Shown piece by piece: positions 30,064-42,592 of a stretch of 64,000 nt of DNA. Below the pieces are notes generated by a model. That model ran no database searches, had not been told where the DNA came from, and worked only from the letters and a program-made list of their open reading frames with translations. The first letter of the stretch is position 1. Each line of letters opens with the position of its first letter. The position numbers were made by a program, and so were the translations under genes. The DNA comes from Pythium myriotylum (taxonomy: Eukaryota; Oomycota; Peronosporomycetes; Pythiales; Pythiaceae): positions 2,108,001 to 2,172,000 of the forward strand of contig JALJCQ010000009.1 of the NCBI GenBank assembly GCA_023091665.1. The letters are read 5' to 3'.

Positions 30064-32372
30064 ATGGCGGGGATGACGCCCGCTGGGGCCGACGAGCCGC
30101 CGGCAGCCAAGGCCCCGCGACGACCGAACGGCCGAGCGAAGGCGAAAGACAAGGCCCGCGCGTCCGCCACGCCGGCGCTCTCGTGCGACCATGAGAAACG
30201 TCCGACGGAGCTCCCGAGCGGCGCTTTCGTGCACCGCCTCGACCTCACGGGCCAATGCTGCGGCGCCACGTCGCTGACGCGCGCGCCAGTGGATCTCACG
30301 AGCGTTCTCTCCAACGCCACGGCGCTGAGATCCATGTGCGATGATCTCTTCCGCCCCTTCCGCGATTCGAGAGTCGAGATGGTCGTGGCTGTGCACGAAG
30401 ACGCCGTCAATCATAGTTTCGCCGCCATCATTGCCGGTGCGCTGGCTGGAAGATGTAGTGCCGGTGTGTGCCATGCACGCACAACCAATTTTGAAGCACT
30501 CTGTCTGATCAGATTCTGTGTTTCTAGCGATTGGTCAGGCGAGCACGTACGTGGCAGCGGCTACTGCAGTCGAACATGCAAGGCCAAAGAAACGTGGGCG
30601 CTCTGCCTCAAAGACTACTGTTCCACTTCAAGATCGAAGTACATCACGACCTGACTGCCAGAGAGTGGTCCGCTATAATCACAGCCCGACAGGATTAAAT
30701 GTGGAGTACAGACGGGAGATGCTTGCGACCGCAGTTGCTGGGGTGCGCGTGCTTCTTGTAACAGACTGGATCGATTCGACCGACTCACTGATAGCGACAC
30801 GCGATGCACTGATATCCGTCGGTGCAGATGTTATCGGTCTGGCATTTGTAGTCGCAACAAGCACGCAGCTGCTGGACTATCTTGCCAAGCAACAAATTAA
30901 CTATTGCTGCTCATGGTTCCCAACGAGCGGCGCCATGCTCACTCTTCGCGAGAAAGACAATGACCGCGACGTTCGATGCCAATGTGATGGAGCCACTACT
31001 CCTAGTGCTGTCAACCATCTGGAACAAGGAAATCCGACAGATTTCATCATCGAGTCATGGACAAGTCAGTACGAGGCAAATGCTCCAAGTGAAGACAGGA
31101 GTGTAAACTCAATCAAGCCACTCGATCCGGGTATACCAATCAATTATCCGCTATGTTTGCCTGTAAGGGAAGTGCGCTGATAACTTCGTCTTGCGCAGGT
31201 GTTCGCATCCATGCGGTCTTTGATGGGCATGGAGGGTCATTCGCTGTTGAGTGCGTCATTCTCACTTCGTCTTCGAGCCATACCACGAAGAAACTGATGT
31301 TGTTCTTTTTTGTGGATGAGTTAGACATCTCAGAAGCACGTTATGCGGCGAGATTTTCAGCCGCGTGACTTCGGAGTCGACTCATGATCAAGCTGAGGCT
31401 GCCTTGCGGGATTCTTTCTTTGCTTGTGACATCGCCTTGAAGGCCACGTTAGAAGCTCTCCCAGAGAATGTTCGAATGTCCAAAGGTTTCTGCAACGCTG
31501 GGGCGTGTGCAGTAGTGGCGCTTTTCGTCAAATCAATGTTGTACATTGCGAACGTCGGCGACTGCGGTGCTGTGATTGGGAGACGTGACTCCGTTTCTGA
31601 CCGCGTTTTTGCTCGTGAACTATCGGTTGAGCACAATTGCGGCAATCCAAGTGAAGTGAAGCTTGTCATGGAGCGCTCGAGAGACAGAAACGCTATCAGG
31701 CTGAGTAAAGACGACCAAGAGAGCGATAACGCGTTCGGAGTTCGACGAGTCGCTGGAAGTTTGGCGGTGACAAGAGCCTTTGGAGATTTCTATCTCAAGT
31801 GCGAAGAGCTGAGCTCCGCACCTTTTAAAGTGAGGACATGGAGTATCCCATCAATCATGCAGCGACTAAACTGACGGTGGTCGTTTGGCAGAGTAAGGTT
31901 CCATACATCACGGTCGAGCCGAGTATCTCCAGGTTCGATTTGCAGAGCGAATCGATCAATGATCAGACGCTCATCCTCGCCAGTGATGGTCTGTGGGAAA
32001 TGGTTGGTTGCGAGGAGGCAGTTAAGATTGTATCTCAATGGGGTAAGTTCCTGTCTCAACGTCTCGGGTTCAAGAGGACAGGGTGACCCATCATTCGATG
32101 ACACAGATACTCACCAATCCGGGATCTTTCCGAGCTGCAGTGCAGCCCTGGTACATGTCGCTTTGGAGAAAGTTGCTCATCGAGACGGAATGCTGCTCCA
32201 TGAAATCATGGCTCTGCAACGTGGTCGCGATCGAAGGCGTTACCATGACGATGTGACTTGCACCGTTGTCCGAATCAGAGCTAAAAGGCCACGTCTCTCA
32301 TCTGTGGAGACACTTGAGGAAGCAGACATCACGAAGTCAGTGGAGGAAGTGGAGGCAAAAAATCCAGCTTGA
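30064..32372 (+). CDS. Phosphoribosyltransferase-like domain fused to a PP2C protein phosphatase
   Basis: Six exons (30064-30436, 30528-31130, 31199-31250, 31334-31829, 31892-32042, 32107-32372; introns 62-91 bp) encode 646 residues. The first half carries a type-I phosphoribosyltransferase-like segment (AIGQASTYVAAATA, then MLATAVAGVRVLLVTDWIDSTD and GADVIGLAFVV). The PRPP loop is degenerate: no DDxxATGGT. The second half is a PP2C/PDP-type phosphatase: QYEANAPSEDRSV, HAVFDGHGGSFAVE, LYIANVGDCGAVIGR, SLAVTRAFGDFYLK, LILASDGLWEMV and YHDDVTCTVVRI, all metal-binding Asp present. A single exon (30528-31130) spans the junction, so the fusion is not an annotation artefact. The donor of the first intron is the least certain. 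Confidence 0.78.
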
Positions 32373-32389
32373 AGAGTGAAATAGAGTGT

Positions 32390-32978
32390 TTACTCAGACA
32401 TCATCATGTTCACGTATTCGAGATAGTTGATGTTTCCTTGTTGATCTGGCTCAAGCTTTGGGGTACCAATGCGTGCAAGTAAGAACTGAGTATCAACTCA
32501 AGTTCAAGCTTATCTGACGTACCTGACTGATGAGTTCTTGAGCTTGTTCAGGTGAAATGCGGTCTGCACCGTAAGTTGTCAGAGCGATGAGCAGCTTGTC
32601 AGCTTTGATAAATCCTGGAGCAGACGAGTTGCCTTCGAACGCCTTGAAGGCATTCTTCACCTGGTCGGAGGTGTACGTTGCATTTACTTTTCGTGACATC
32701 ACTGCAACGAACTCGTCAAAATCGATTTCGCCATTACTGTCTTGGTCAATCTCGTGGATCATGAGATCTATTTCCTCAGGAGAGGTGTCTATGCCAAGTG
32801 TATCCATGAGTTCGCCAAGCTCGACTTTTGTGATCGAACCTCCGCGGTCCTAAAGGTATAGAGCGGACGTCCAATGAGGAGACGAGTCGGGATGCATTTC
32901 TTTAGGGCCTACCCGATCCACAAGATTGAAGATCTCTCGAAACTCGGCCAGCTCCTCTGGACTCAGGCTCTGGCTCAT
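32390..32978 (-). CDS. Calmodulin-like EF-hand protein
   Basis: Exons 32978-32913, 32849-32523 and 32455-32390 (introns of 63 and 67 bp) encode 152 residues from MSQSLSPEELAEFREIF, the size and start of a calmodulin. The first loop is DRDRGGSITKVE and the second DQDSNGEIDFDE, the latter a textbook Ca2+ loop. The third hand lacks a loop consensus (EGNSSAPGFIKADK) and the fourth reads EPDQQGNINYLE. Two sites may therefore bind Ca2+ well and the C-terminal lobe weakly. It is a divergent calmodulin/centrin-type sensor rather than calmodulin itself. Its stop is 17 bp from the convergent PP2C-fusion stop. Confidence 0.85.
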
Positions 32979-33105
32979 GACGTCTGGTAGGTGTGATTGA
33001 GAATTGGCGAGATGGATCTGGTGCGCAATCGAAAGGGCAAGTATCGACTGCACTAAGGTTGATCTATTTCTGCCGCTAGTACGAGTAACTGCTAATCCGT
33101 GGGAT

Positions 33106-34728
33106 TCACGCGGAGGATACTGTTTTATCTCCGCGTCCTTGAGGACCTTGGACCCCCTGTCGGAAGATGCTGAATCGATCAAGGTCGCCCATTCTCGGGG
33201 AAGAAAAAATCCCGATTATTTGAGTGAGTGGTTCCGATTTTTCATGACAGCGTCTTCGCGCGCGCCACACTCGCTGAATCCGGGTGACAGACCGAAATTC
33301 TAGTTGACGGCGCCTGCTCGCTGTCTCCACAAGTTCCAACATTTTCCCAGTTGCTGACCCTGATCGCAACAGTCGATTTACTTCGCAGAGAGCTGTATCC
33401 AAGCAGGACTCCCTCCCCAATGGCTCGGGTGAGATCAAGGGGCATGGAAATGTTGGCGTAACCATAAGAGATGCAGCAGCGATCGAAAAGGAAGGTGCTC
33501 GTGCAACCAAATGTTGCGACGAAGCGTGTAGTGCCGTACATTCGTGTGCTTCACTCAGTGCTCTTGCTTCAACCCTTGTCAAATGAATCTCGCCCCTTGG
33601 TGATATACTTGGCCGCTTGTCGAGTTCCAGAGCCTCACACCATCGGCCAAATGCTAAGTGTAGTATCCGACGACGAGCACAAACGGATACCTTCGTGAGA
33701 GCGTTGATCTGGACTCCACCTGATCTACTAATGCCTTCGATTGGGGAGCTCAGCGCTAAATCCAAGGGTGCCACTTTGCCGTCTTCGCTGAAACTTAATG
33801 AGAGTGGGGTGACCTGGCCCAGGCTATGTTTCCTTTGAGTAAGTGCTCCGAGGACAACACGTAGAGGTACCAGACACAGCACAATAACGAAGAATATCCA
33901 AGCTGGCTGTGGCCCCACGAGCTGTTTCTGCGTAAGAACTGCTCGAGTACCGCCGTTCTCATAATGGGTGATAACTCCTCTGGTGATGATAGGTGTGTCC
34001 ACTGTGTGATGCTCGAAATCCGATTGGATTGGAGTGATTCGGATGGGCTGGTGAAGCTCGCTGCGCGAGGTATCGCCGTCTTCGCTCAAACCACCAGCGA
34101 CAACAGAATGACTATCCTGGTGATGGGTACTCGATAGCACTGTGATTGACACCCCATTAGAATAATACCGACTTCTGCCTGTGCTGATTGACGTCGCCTG
34201 GGTCGTCGATGGCTTGCGTGCGTTTAAGAGGACCATGCGAACACGAGAAGGCTCGAATGCCCCCGCAAGCTTGTTCTTCACCCTTCTCAAGTTACACGAA
34301 GGAAGGTTGTTGATCCACAGCAGCGTCTTTGTAAAGGCGCCATTCAGAGTGTCTGCACATGACGAGTCAGTCGGGAGCAGCGGATCGTGTTGAGCGAGGA
34401 AGCTGCAGATATCGTTCGCGATGTTCTCCAACGTGTCTTGCACCCACACCCACGACGGCAGCTCTGTGGTCTTGCTTCACAGAAGGATGTTTTTCACGCG
34501 TAGGAAGCCCGATGGTCGGCTGTGACCTGGGCGACATGGACCGCGACGGGTCGTCTCGACCGCGACGAGTCTGGTGATCGCGTCGCGCAGCACATGGCAT
34601 CGCGCCGAGACGATGAGGTGGCGCGCGCAGAAGTGCGAGAGCTGCTCGTCGACGTCGCCGGCGGCGTCGAGCGCCAGCACCGTCGGCTGGAAGTCGAGCA
34701 GCGCCGGCACGAAGATGCGCGCGGCCAT
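33106..34728 (-). CDS. Single-pass membrane protein with an IQ motif, function unknown
   Basis: A first exon from the ATG at 34728 (MAARIFVPALLDFQ) is joined to a second exon, 34463-33106. The acceptor (ACCACAG) is good. The donor is uncertain: ending the exon at 34527 or 34542 keeps the frame, giving about 515-519 residues. One hydrophobic span lies near the middle (PAWIFFVIVLCLVPLRVVLG). The C-terminal part has an IQ-like motif (VTRIQRVWRARRR), which by family knowledge binds calmodulin-type proteins. A calmodulin-like gene is the next gene downstream on the same strand. No enzymatic domain is recognised. Confidence 0.6.
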
Positions 34729-34746
34729 GATGGAAGTAGAGGCTGA

Positions 34747-36346
<1,600 letters not shown>

Positions 36347-36433
36347 GACATATACCAACCTGTTAATCGTAACTTGGCTACGACACTTTTGCTGACGCCT
36401 ACCGGTTCCTAGAATGGGTTTTGAGAAATCTCC

Positions 36434-38583
36434 TTAGTAGTCATCGCGTGTATCCAGCTTTGAGTATACGCGGAGCGTGTAAAGGATCGTAACGGCGCAC
36501 GTAAGCACGAGCGGGACGAAGGTCCAGTTGAGCACGTACTGGATTCCGGGCATGCCAACGACCGTGATAGCCACGTCGCCGAGTGCACGTCCGAACGTAC
36601 CGGCCTCGGTAGCTAGCAGGCCCGAGTTGAAGGTACCGCGCGCAAACGACTTCGGGATCGTCTTGGAGAGCAGCGACATGTTCACACCCTCAAGCACGTT
36701 CGTCGAGATGAAAATGAGCACGCCGCCCACGATGAACTGCACGGACGAGTACGAGGGGGTGTACTTGACGATCGCGGCAACGCCCACAAGCATGAGAATC
36801 TCCGATCGCACAATTAGCTCACGGTCGTCGTAGCGCACGCAGAGCCAGCTCACGATCACGTTGGTGGGGAACATGAGCAGCCCCAAGGCAGCGAGGTAGA
36901 ATCCTGAGTCGATCGAGTTCCACTGGAAGTAGAACTGTGCGATGGTGGAACTGGCCGTGAGGAGGCACTCGAGCACGAGCTTGAGCACAATGTAGATCAC
37001 GAGCGTCGCCACCACCGGGACGTTGTGCCACAGCGAAGTGAGCGGGGGAGTCTTGTGCGGCGTCCCTCCGGGCGTGGCCAACAGCGACGTCGTCTCACTC
37101 AGCTTGCCGCCCATGCCGCTCTCCATCGACGCCGTTGCATTTTCGATGCGGTAAATTCGCTCTGGTCGCGGCGGTTCTTCGAAGAGGAAGACTGTCGCGG
37201 CGAGGTACACAATCCAGAACGCGAACATGACCCAGCCAGGCGCCGTCTCGGTCGTGACCGGTATGCTCAACACGGAGAAGTCCGGTGCGTAATCAAGCAA
37301 AGCAGCGACCGCCGGGCCAGCAGCCATGCCAAGCGCACTGGCCGTGACGAACATCGCAGAGGCCTGAGTGCGCTCCTCACGGGAGTAGTTGTCGGCGATG
37401 TAGCGGCGGTTGATAGCGCGAGCGCCTCCAAAGCCGTTGAGCAGACGACCGGCGATAGCCATGGCGATGCTGTTGTAGTAGAGCGCGAGACCGTACAGCA
37501 GGTTGCCGACGACGAGACACATCGTCGCGAAGATGAGCGGCGCGCGGTAGGATCGGTTGGCCCACCAACTGTAGAGCACTGCGCTGACGAGCGACGCGAT
37601 GGGCGTCATACCGACGATCACGCCGGAAAGCGCTGCCTCTCCACCGAGCGCGGCGGCGTAGTCGCCACTCGTGGGCGCGACGATGTAGTAGTTCATCATG
37701 TAGAGGAACGTGCAGCTCATGTTGATGAAGCGAGAGATCTCGGATGCCTTGACGCGTGGGCGGAAGCTCGTGTAGCCGATCGCCTCCTCTTCTTCGTCCT
37801 CGGATGACTCGCTGTCGAAGATGAGCGCTTGCGCCGCGATGGTCTTGACGTACTGCGTGGACTGCTGCAGGCGACGGCGAGCCGTGGCGATCTTGGAGAG
37901 CACGGGCTCGTCCTCGGAGATGGAGCGCGTGAGCGATCGCTGCGTGTGCTCCGCCGCGAGGCCGACTTCGAGCGCGCGGAGGTCAGTGAGCGCCGAGCGA
38001 ATAGTCGCAATGATGGCCGAGATGCCTTCGTCGTGGTAGAGCTGCTGGAGGTGCGAGGCCTGGGAATCGGTGCGCGAGGAGAGGTACGAGCCCATGATCT
38101 TCCTCTCCTTCATGAGCTTGTCGTGCTTCTTGAGGATCTTGCGGATGCCCGTGGCGTTGAGCTCGACATAGTGGAGCAGCTGCACGAGCTCGTCGCCCAT
38201 GTCGCGGTAGCGGTCGGCGAGTTCGTGCATGGGCTCGAGGTCGTTGGCGTGGAGCACGTCGACCTGCTCGCGGCGCAGCGCGGCGAGCGTGCGCGCGAAC
38301 TCGCCCTGCTGCGTGAGGAAGAAGAGCACGACGCGCTCGACCTCGGCGTCGAGCGCGCGCTGGAACTTTTCCTGCGCGGCGGCCGTGGGCGGCGCGACCG
38401 CGAGGTCTCGGCGCGACGCGAGCACGGTCTTGAGCTTCTTCTTGAGCTGCTTGTACTCGAGGTAGTGCCTGTGCGCGCAGAGCCCGTGAGTCTCGATCAT
38501 CCGGCGGCCACGAGCGCGCGGACCACGCACCCTCGCCACTCGGGGCGCTGCGCGGCCGCGAGCTTCTTGGCGAACTGCACCAT
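36434..38583 (-). CDS. SPX-MFS phosphate transporter (vacuolar PHT5/VPT type)
   Basis: A 53-bp first exon (38583-38531, MVQFAKKLAAAQRPEWRG) joins across a 62-bp intron to 38468-36434, giving 695 residues. The N-terminal SPX domain is shown by the joined PEWRGHYLEYKQLKKKL, by FRRE-type helices, and by GIRKILKKHDKLM, whose lysines bind inositol pyrophosphates in the family. After an acidic linker (ESSEDEEEEA) come about eleven membrane spans of a major facilitator (SGVIVGMTPIASLVSAVLYSW, GRLLNGFGGARAINRRYI). SPX-MFS proteins move phosphate across the vacuolar membrane. Without the intron the start of the SPX domain would be missed. Confidence 0.9.
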
Positions 38584-38789
38584 GGTCGCGGCGGCGGGCA
38601 AGTCGGCGAGTGAGCGCTCGAGCCGCCGCGGGGCCGCTGTGACAGGTCGACAGACGAGGGAGCTGCCGCGCAGTCGGTGGTCGGCGACGGTTCGAGATTC
38701 CCGGCCGGCGCGAGCAAGCGCCGAGGCGAGTCAGAAGGGCACGAGCGGATCTGGCCGGTCCACTCGTGCCAGCCACAGATGGGACGGAG

Positions 38790-38809
38790 GGGTTACGTCA
38801 GCGTAACCC
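38790..38809. promoter_or_regulatory. Inverted repeat GGGTTACG-N4-CGTAACCC upstream of the SPX-MFS gene
   Basis: A perfect 8-bp inverted repeat with a 4-bp spacer (tcag) lies about 205 bp upstream of the SPX-MFS ATG. The same half-sites recur upstream of the first Ca2+-ATPase gene (GGGTTACG at 42359, CGTAAC at 42385 and 42391). It may be a dimeric transcription-factor site; there is no experimental support. Confidence 0.35.
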
Positions 38810-38872
38810 AGAGTTCAGCAGAGTCCACGAGAGCCAAGAGTCAATATACAATGGGAGCCTAGCTGTCTGTCT

Positions 38873-41800
38873 CTACTGCTGCAGCGCGATCCGCGCGGCG
38901 CTGCCCTTGCGGAACGCCTTCTCGAGGTTGGGCACGCCGTGCACTTCGACGGCGTCGCTCTCGCGGCACACGGCCATCCACGCTGGCAGCCGCTTGGACG
39001 ACCAAAACCGCAGCACGAACCCGAACGGCAAGGAAATGGCGCCGAGACCGATCGAGATCCCCCACTGCGACGCGTTCAGCGGCTTGCAGTTGAAGAAGCG
39101 ACCTGTAAACTGCACAATGATGATCTGCATACCGATCTGGAAGACCGTCACGTAGAGGTAGACGTGGTTCCCCATGATGCCGTCAAAAATGTTGAGCTCG
39201 TCGTGGATCTTCCGGCAGTTGAGCTCGTTGAAGAGCTGAAGCCACACGAACGTGTTGAAGATGACTGTCATGTGGATCGTCGGATCCTTTTTGTGGTCGT
39301 CATCGAGATCGTTATAGCGGCCTGACGGCACATCCAACATTTTCTCACCACTGAACGTTAGCCATAAGAGAATCGCCAGCTGCAACAACGACTGCCCGAA
39401 GATGTGCTTCGTCATGGCCTTGGACAGCAGTGGCTTGGTCTTTGGGTAAGGTCTTCGCTCGAGCAAGGCAGGTGTCGGAGGCTCTGTGGCCAAAGCGAGT
39501 GATGCAAACGAGTCCATGATGAGGTTCACCCAAAGCATCTGTACGGCTGTGAGAGGCGATTGCTCCAAAATCACCGCACCGAGAAAGGCTAACGCGATAG
39601 CGACAACGTTCACTGTGAGCTGGAACTGCAAGAACTTGGCGATCGAGTCGTACACATTGCGGCCCCACTTGATCGCCTGCACGATCGACGTGAAGTTATC
39701 GTCCATCAGGATGATGTCGGACGCATCCTTGGCGACGGCGGTGCCGCTAATCCCCATGGCGAACCCTACGTTGGCTTTCTTGAGCGCTGGCGCATCGTTT
39801 GTGCCGTCACCAGTAACAGCAATGACCTGCGGGCCGTACGGCATCACGTTGGATTGCATTAGCCCAGTCACCAAGGTGTACTTGTCCTTTGGCGATGAGC
39901 GGGCGAGGACCCGAAGACTTGGCCAGATCTTGTCAAACTCAGACTGGATGATGTTGCCGCGACCATCGAGCACACGCGTACGGAACTCGAGACCTTCCAT
40001 CACCAACGCACCATCATTTGGACTAATGATACCACACTTGCCGGCGATCGAGCGAGCCGTCGTGATGTTGTCGCCCGTCACCATGCGGACAACAATCCCT
40101 GCGCGATGACAAATACGGATAGCATCCGGCACTTCTTTCCGAACGGGATCCTCGATCCCCACGATGCCAACGCACGTCAGATCCTGCTCCACTTCATCGT
40201 CCGGCCACTTGCTGATCTCTTCAGCCGAGCATTCCACGTCTCGATACGTCATGCACAGCGTGCGATACCCTTGCGATGCGTACTTCTCGATGACAGACCG
40301 GATGATGATGTCCTTCTGGTTCGAGTCCAGACTAGCGACTGACCCGTCGAGACGCTTCATCTTGGAGCACAACCCCAACACCACCTCAGTTGCACCCTTG
40401 GTGTAGATGCGACACGTCGTCGGCGATCGCCGCACGACAACCGACATGCGCTTCTTCTTACTCGAGAATGTCAGCATGTGCGCAATCTCGGTGCTGGCAC
40501 GTACCTGAGAGTACTCGACGCCGCAGTCACGCACGAACTGGAGGAGCGCACACTCAGTCTTGTTGCCGGTATGTTCGGGCTGTCCTCCGGCCACTTTCGG
40601 AGGCAGGATCTCGGCGGTCGAGTTCACACAGATGCCGTTGCAGAACGCTTCCTTTGTCGCCGTACTCATTTCTTCTGCAGCTTGAGACGCAGCCGCGAAC
40701 TCAGACCCTCCGATCCAGAGCTGCATCACCGTCATGCGGTTAGTCGTGAGAGTGCCGGTCTTGTCGGAACAGATCGTCGTGGCGCTGCCCATGGTCTCGC
40801 ACGCGTCCAAGTGTCGCACGAGGTTGTTGTCTCGGAGCATTTTCTTGACGGAGTATGCAAGCGCGATGGTGACGGCGAGGGGCAATCCTTCGGGAATGGC
40901 GACGACGAGCACCGTGATGGACACGATGAAAAACTGAAGGTAGTCGGTGATGTACTTGTTGTCCCATTCTTGTTTGTCTGTGTGGAAGGTGTCGATCGAA
41001 AAGCGAATGGACATGATGAAGAACACGAGTAGCGCGACTGTTGTGCCGAGCTTGCCGATGAGAATTGTGAGGCGGTAAAGTTTGGCCTCAAGTGGAGATT
41101 GACCGTGGGTATCTTCATATTCCTCCTTTTGTTCGACCGTTCCATTGGCCTTGGGGTCCACATCAACGACCGCTTGATCTGCTGAGGGTGTGGTGGCTGT
41201 ATCCTTCTTTTTCTCTTCCTTCTTCTCGCCGCTCTTCCCGTTGATCAGCTTCTTGATGATACCCGCCTGAGAGTTCTCACCAACAGCAATCACCAGCATC
41301 TTCCCAAGACCTTCCATCACTTTCGTTCCCGACAACAGGAACGGGTTCTCATGGTTCTTGACCAACAAATCCGATTCGCCCGTCATCGCGCTCTCGTCTA
41401 GCTTTAGCTCCTTCTCATCGAAGACGATGCCGTCCGCACAAACGATGTCGCCCAGGTCTACGCGCACGATGTCGCCGACGAAGATGCTGTACTTGGAGAC
41501 CTCACACGGCACGCCGTTCCGGATACACTTGATCTTCTCGTCGTCCTTGACGGCGTTGAGCGCCTTGAATTGTCGCTCCTTCTGGTAGTCGTTCACGGCT
41601 GTCACAAAGGTGACAACGAAGACGGCGAAGATGATGCAGGCGCCTTCGATCCACCCCGTGTCGGGGTGGTCACCGACTGTCACGGCGAGAATGACCGACA
41701 AGATGCCGGAGAACGTCAGAACGATGATGGTGAGATCCTGGAAGGCGTCCCACATGAGCTCGAGCAGCCCTTTGGATCGCGGCGGAGGGATGTAGTTGGA

Positions 41801-41986
41801 CCCGAACGCGTCCTCTCGCTTCTTGAGGTCGCCGGCGTCGTTGCTGTCGAGCCCTTTGCGGATGTCGACGCCGAGCGCCGCGGCGACGCCTTCGATGTTG
41901 CCGAGCTTGGCGAGCTGCTCGGCCTGCTTCTCGTGCGGCGTCTCCACGAGCCGGATGAGGTCGGCGGCCATGAGCTTGAACGCCAT
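38873..41986 (-). CDS. P2B-type (PMCA-like) Ca2+-transporting ATPase, copy 1
   Basis: This uninterrupted ORF of 1037 residues exports Ca2+ from the cytosol at the expense of ATP. It has actuator motif TGES (202-205), PEGL (365-368), the phosphorylation site DKTGTLT (Asp 408), KGATEVVL for nucleotide binding, the hinge TGDGTNDAPALKKANVGFAMG in two pieces (TGDGTNDAP, VGFAMG), and the membrane helix VNLIMDSFASLALATEPPT typical of type 2B. A Lys/Glu-rich insert (EKKEEKKKDTATT) lies near 254-266. The C-terminus after the last helix is short (about 40 residues), so a long calmodulin-binding tail is absent. Large central parts are identical to copy 2. Confidence 0.95.
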   Translation of the reverse strand: MAFKLMAADLIRLVETPHEKQAEQLAKLGNIEGVAAALGVDIRKGLDSNDAGDLKKREDAFGSNYIPPPRSKGLLELMWDAFQDLTIIVLTFSGILSVILAVTVGDHPDTGWIEGACIIFAVFVVTFVTAVNDYQKERQFKALNAVKDDEKIKCIRNGVPCEVSKYSIFVGDIVRVDLGDIVCADGIVFDEKELKLDESAMTGESDLLVKNHENPFLLSGTKVMEGLGKMLVIAVGENSQAGIIKKLINGKSGEKKEEKKKDTATTPSADQAVVDVDPKANGTVEQKEEYEDTHGQSPLEAKLYRLTILIGKLGTTVALLVFFIMSIRFSIDTFHTDKQEWDNKYITDYLQFFIVSITVLVVAIPEGLPLAVTIALAYSVKKMLRDNNLVRHLDACETMGSATTICSDKTGTLTTNRMTVMQLWIGGSEFAAASQAAEEMSTATKEAFCNGICVNSTAEILPPKVAGGQPEHTGNKTECALLQFVRDCGVEYSQVRASTEIAHMLTFSSKKKRMSVVVRRSPTTCRIYTKGATEVVLGLCSKMKRLDGSVASLDSNQKDIIIRSVIEKYASQGYRTLCMTYRDVECSAEEISKWPDDEVEQDLTCVGIVGIEDPVRKEVPDAIRICHRAGIVVRMVTGDNITTARSIAGKCGIISPNDGALVMEGLEFRTRVLDGRGNIIQSEFDKIWPSLRVLARSSPKDKYTLVTGLMQSNVMPYGPQVIAVTGDGTNDAPALKKANVGFAMGISGTAVAKDASDIILMDDNFTSIVQAIKWGRNVYDSIAKFLQFQLTVNVVAIALAFLGAVILEQSPLTAVQMLWVNLIMDSFASLALATEPPTPALLERRPYPKTKPLLSKAMTKHIFGQSLLQLAILLWLTFSGEKMLDVPSGRYNDLDDDHKKDPTIHMTVIFNTFVWLQLFNELNCRKIHDELNIFDGIMGNHVYLYVTVFQIGMQIIIVQFTGRFFNCKPLNASQWGISIGLGAISLPFGFVLRFWSSKRLPAWMAVCRESDAVEVHGVPNLEKAFRKGSAARIALQQ

Positions 41987-42592
41987 CGTGGGCGCTGCTG
42001 CTGGGGCTTCGTTTCCGAAATGCGTCGTTTCACCCGCTCACCCACAAGCACCGACGTGGGCTCAAAATATCAGGAGCAGTTCTGAGGAGAATGCCTCGTT
42101 TGTGGAAATTCGCGTTAGGGAGACCCAGGCTATTAATACCCGCCAGAGCTCTCTGCCGCGCGGAACAGGGTTCTGCCACCTGGTGACCTGGTCGGAGACT
42201 CTCACTCACATGACTGAGTTGTCTCTCGCAACTATCGCTGCGTGTGGCGCGTGTGAGCGGCGGCGATGCTCCGCCGCAGAGCTTGCGCACGAAGATATTT
42301 GTCAATTCCCAGTCCTACATTTTGCGTATCCAAAATCAGGTCCAGCCAGAATCAGGTTGGGTTACGAAGTCGGGTGGGTTCAAGCGTAACCGTAACCACG
42401 TCACTCTGTTTCATGAAATTTGACAATCCAATGTCCCAAGAATAGCTGTGCCAGGAGAATGGCTGGCTTCGGCTCCAAATCGGTCCGGCGCTCTGACCGG
42501 TGCTCTTAATCGAGCTGACCGCTCAAACCGTCGGCGGGAGTCTCCAGAGACGTCCCTTCTCAGTGTGGCATCGTTGCTGGGAAGGCGTTGTC
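41987..42592. other. Intergenic region between the two Ca2+-ATPase genes
   Basis: About 600 bp contain the promoter of copy 1. Repeated half-sites GGGTTACG (42359-42366), CGTAAC (42385-42390) and CGTAACC (42391-42397) match the inverted repeat upstream of the SPX-MFS gene. I see no further gene; the ORFs here are short and lack recognisable content. Confidence 0.4.

Noticed and set aside
30001..30474. Minus-strand 157-residue frame opposite exon 1 of the PRT-PP2C gene
   Set aside because: It is Arg/Gly-biased with no recognisable content; the plus strand splices into a 646-residue protein in frame.
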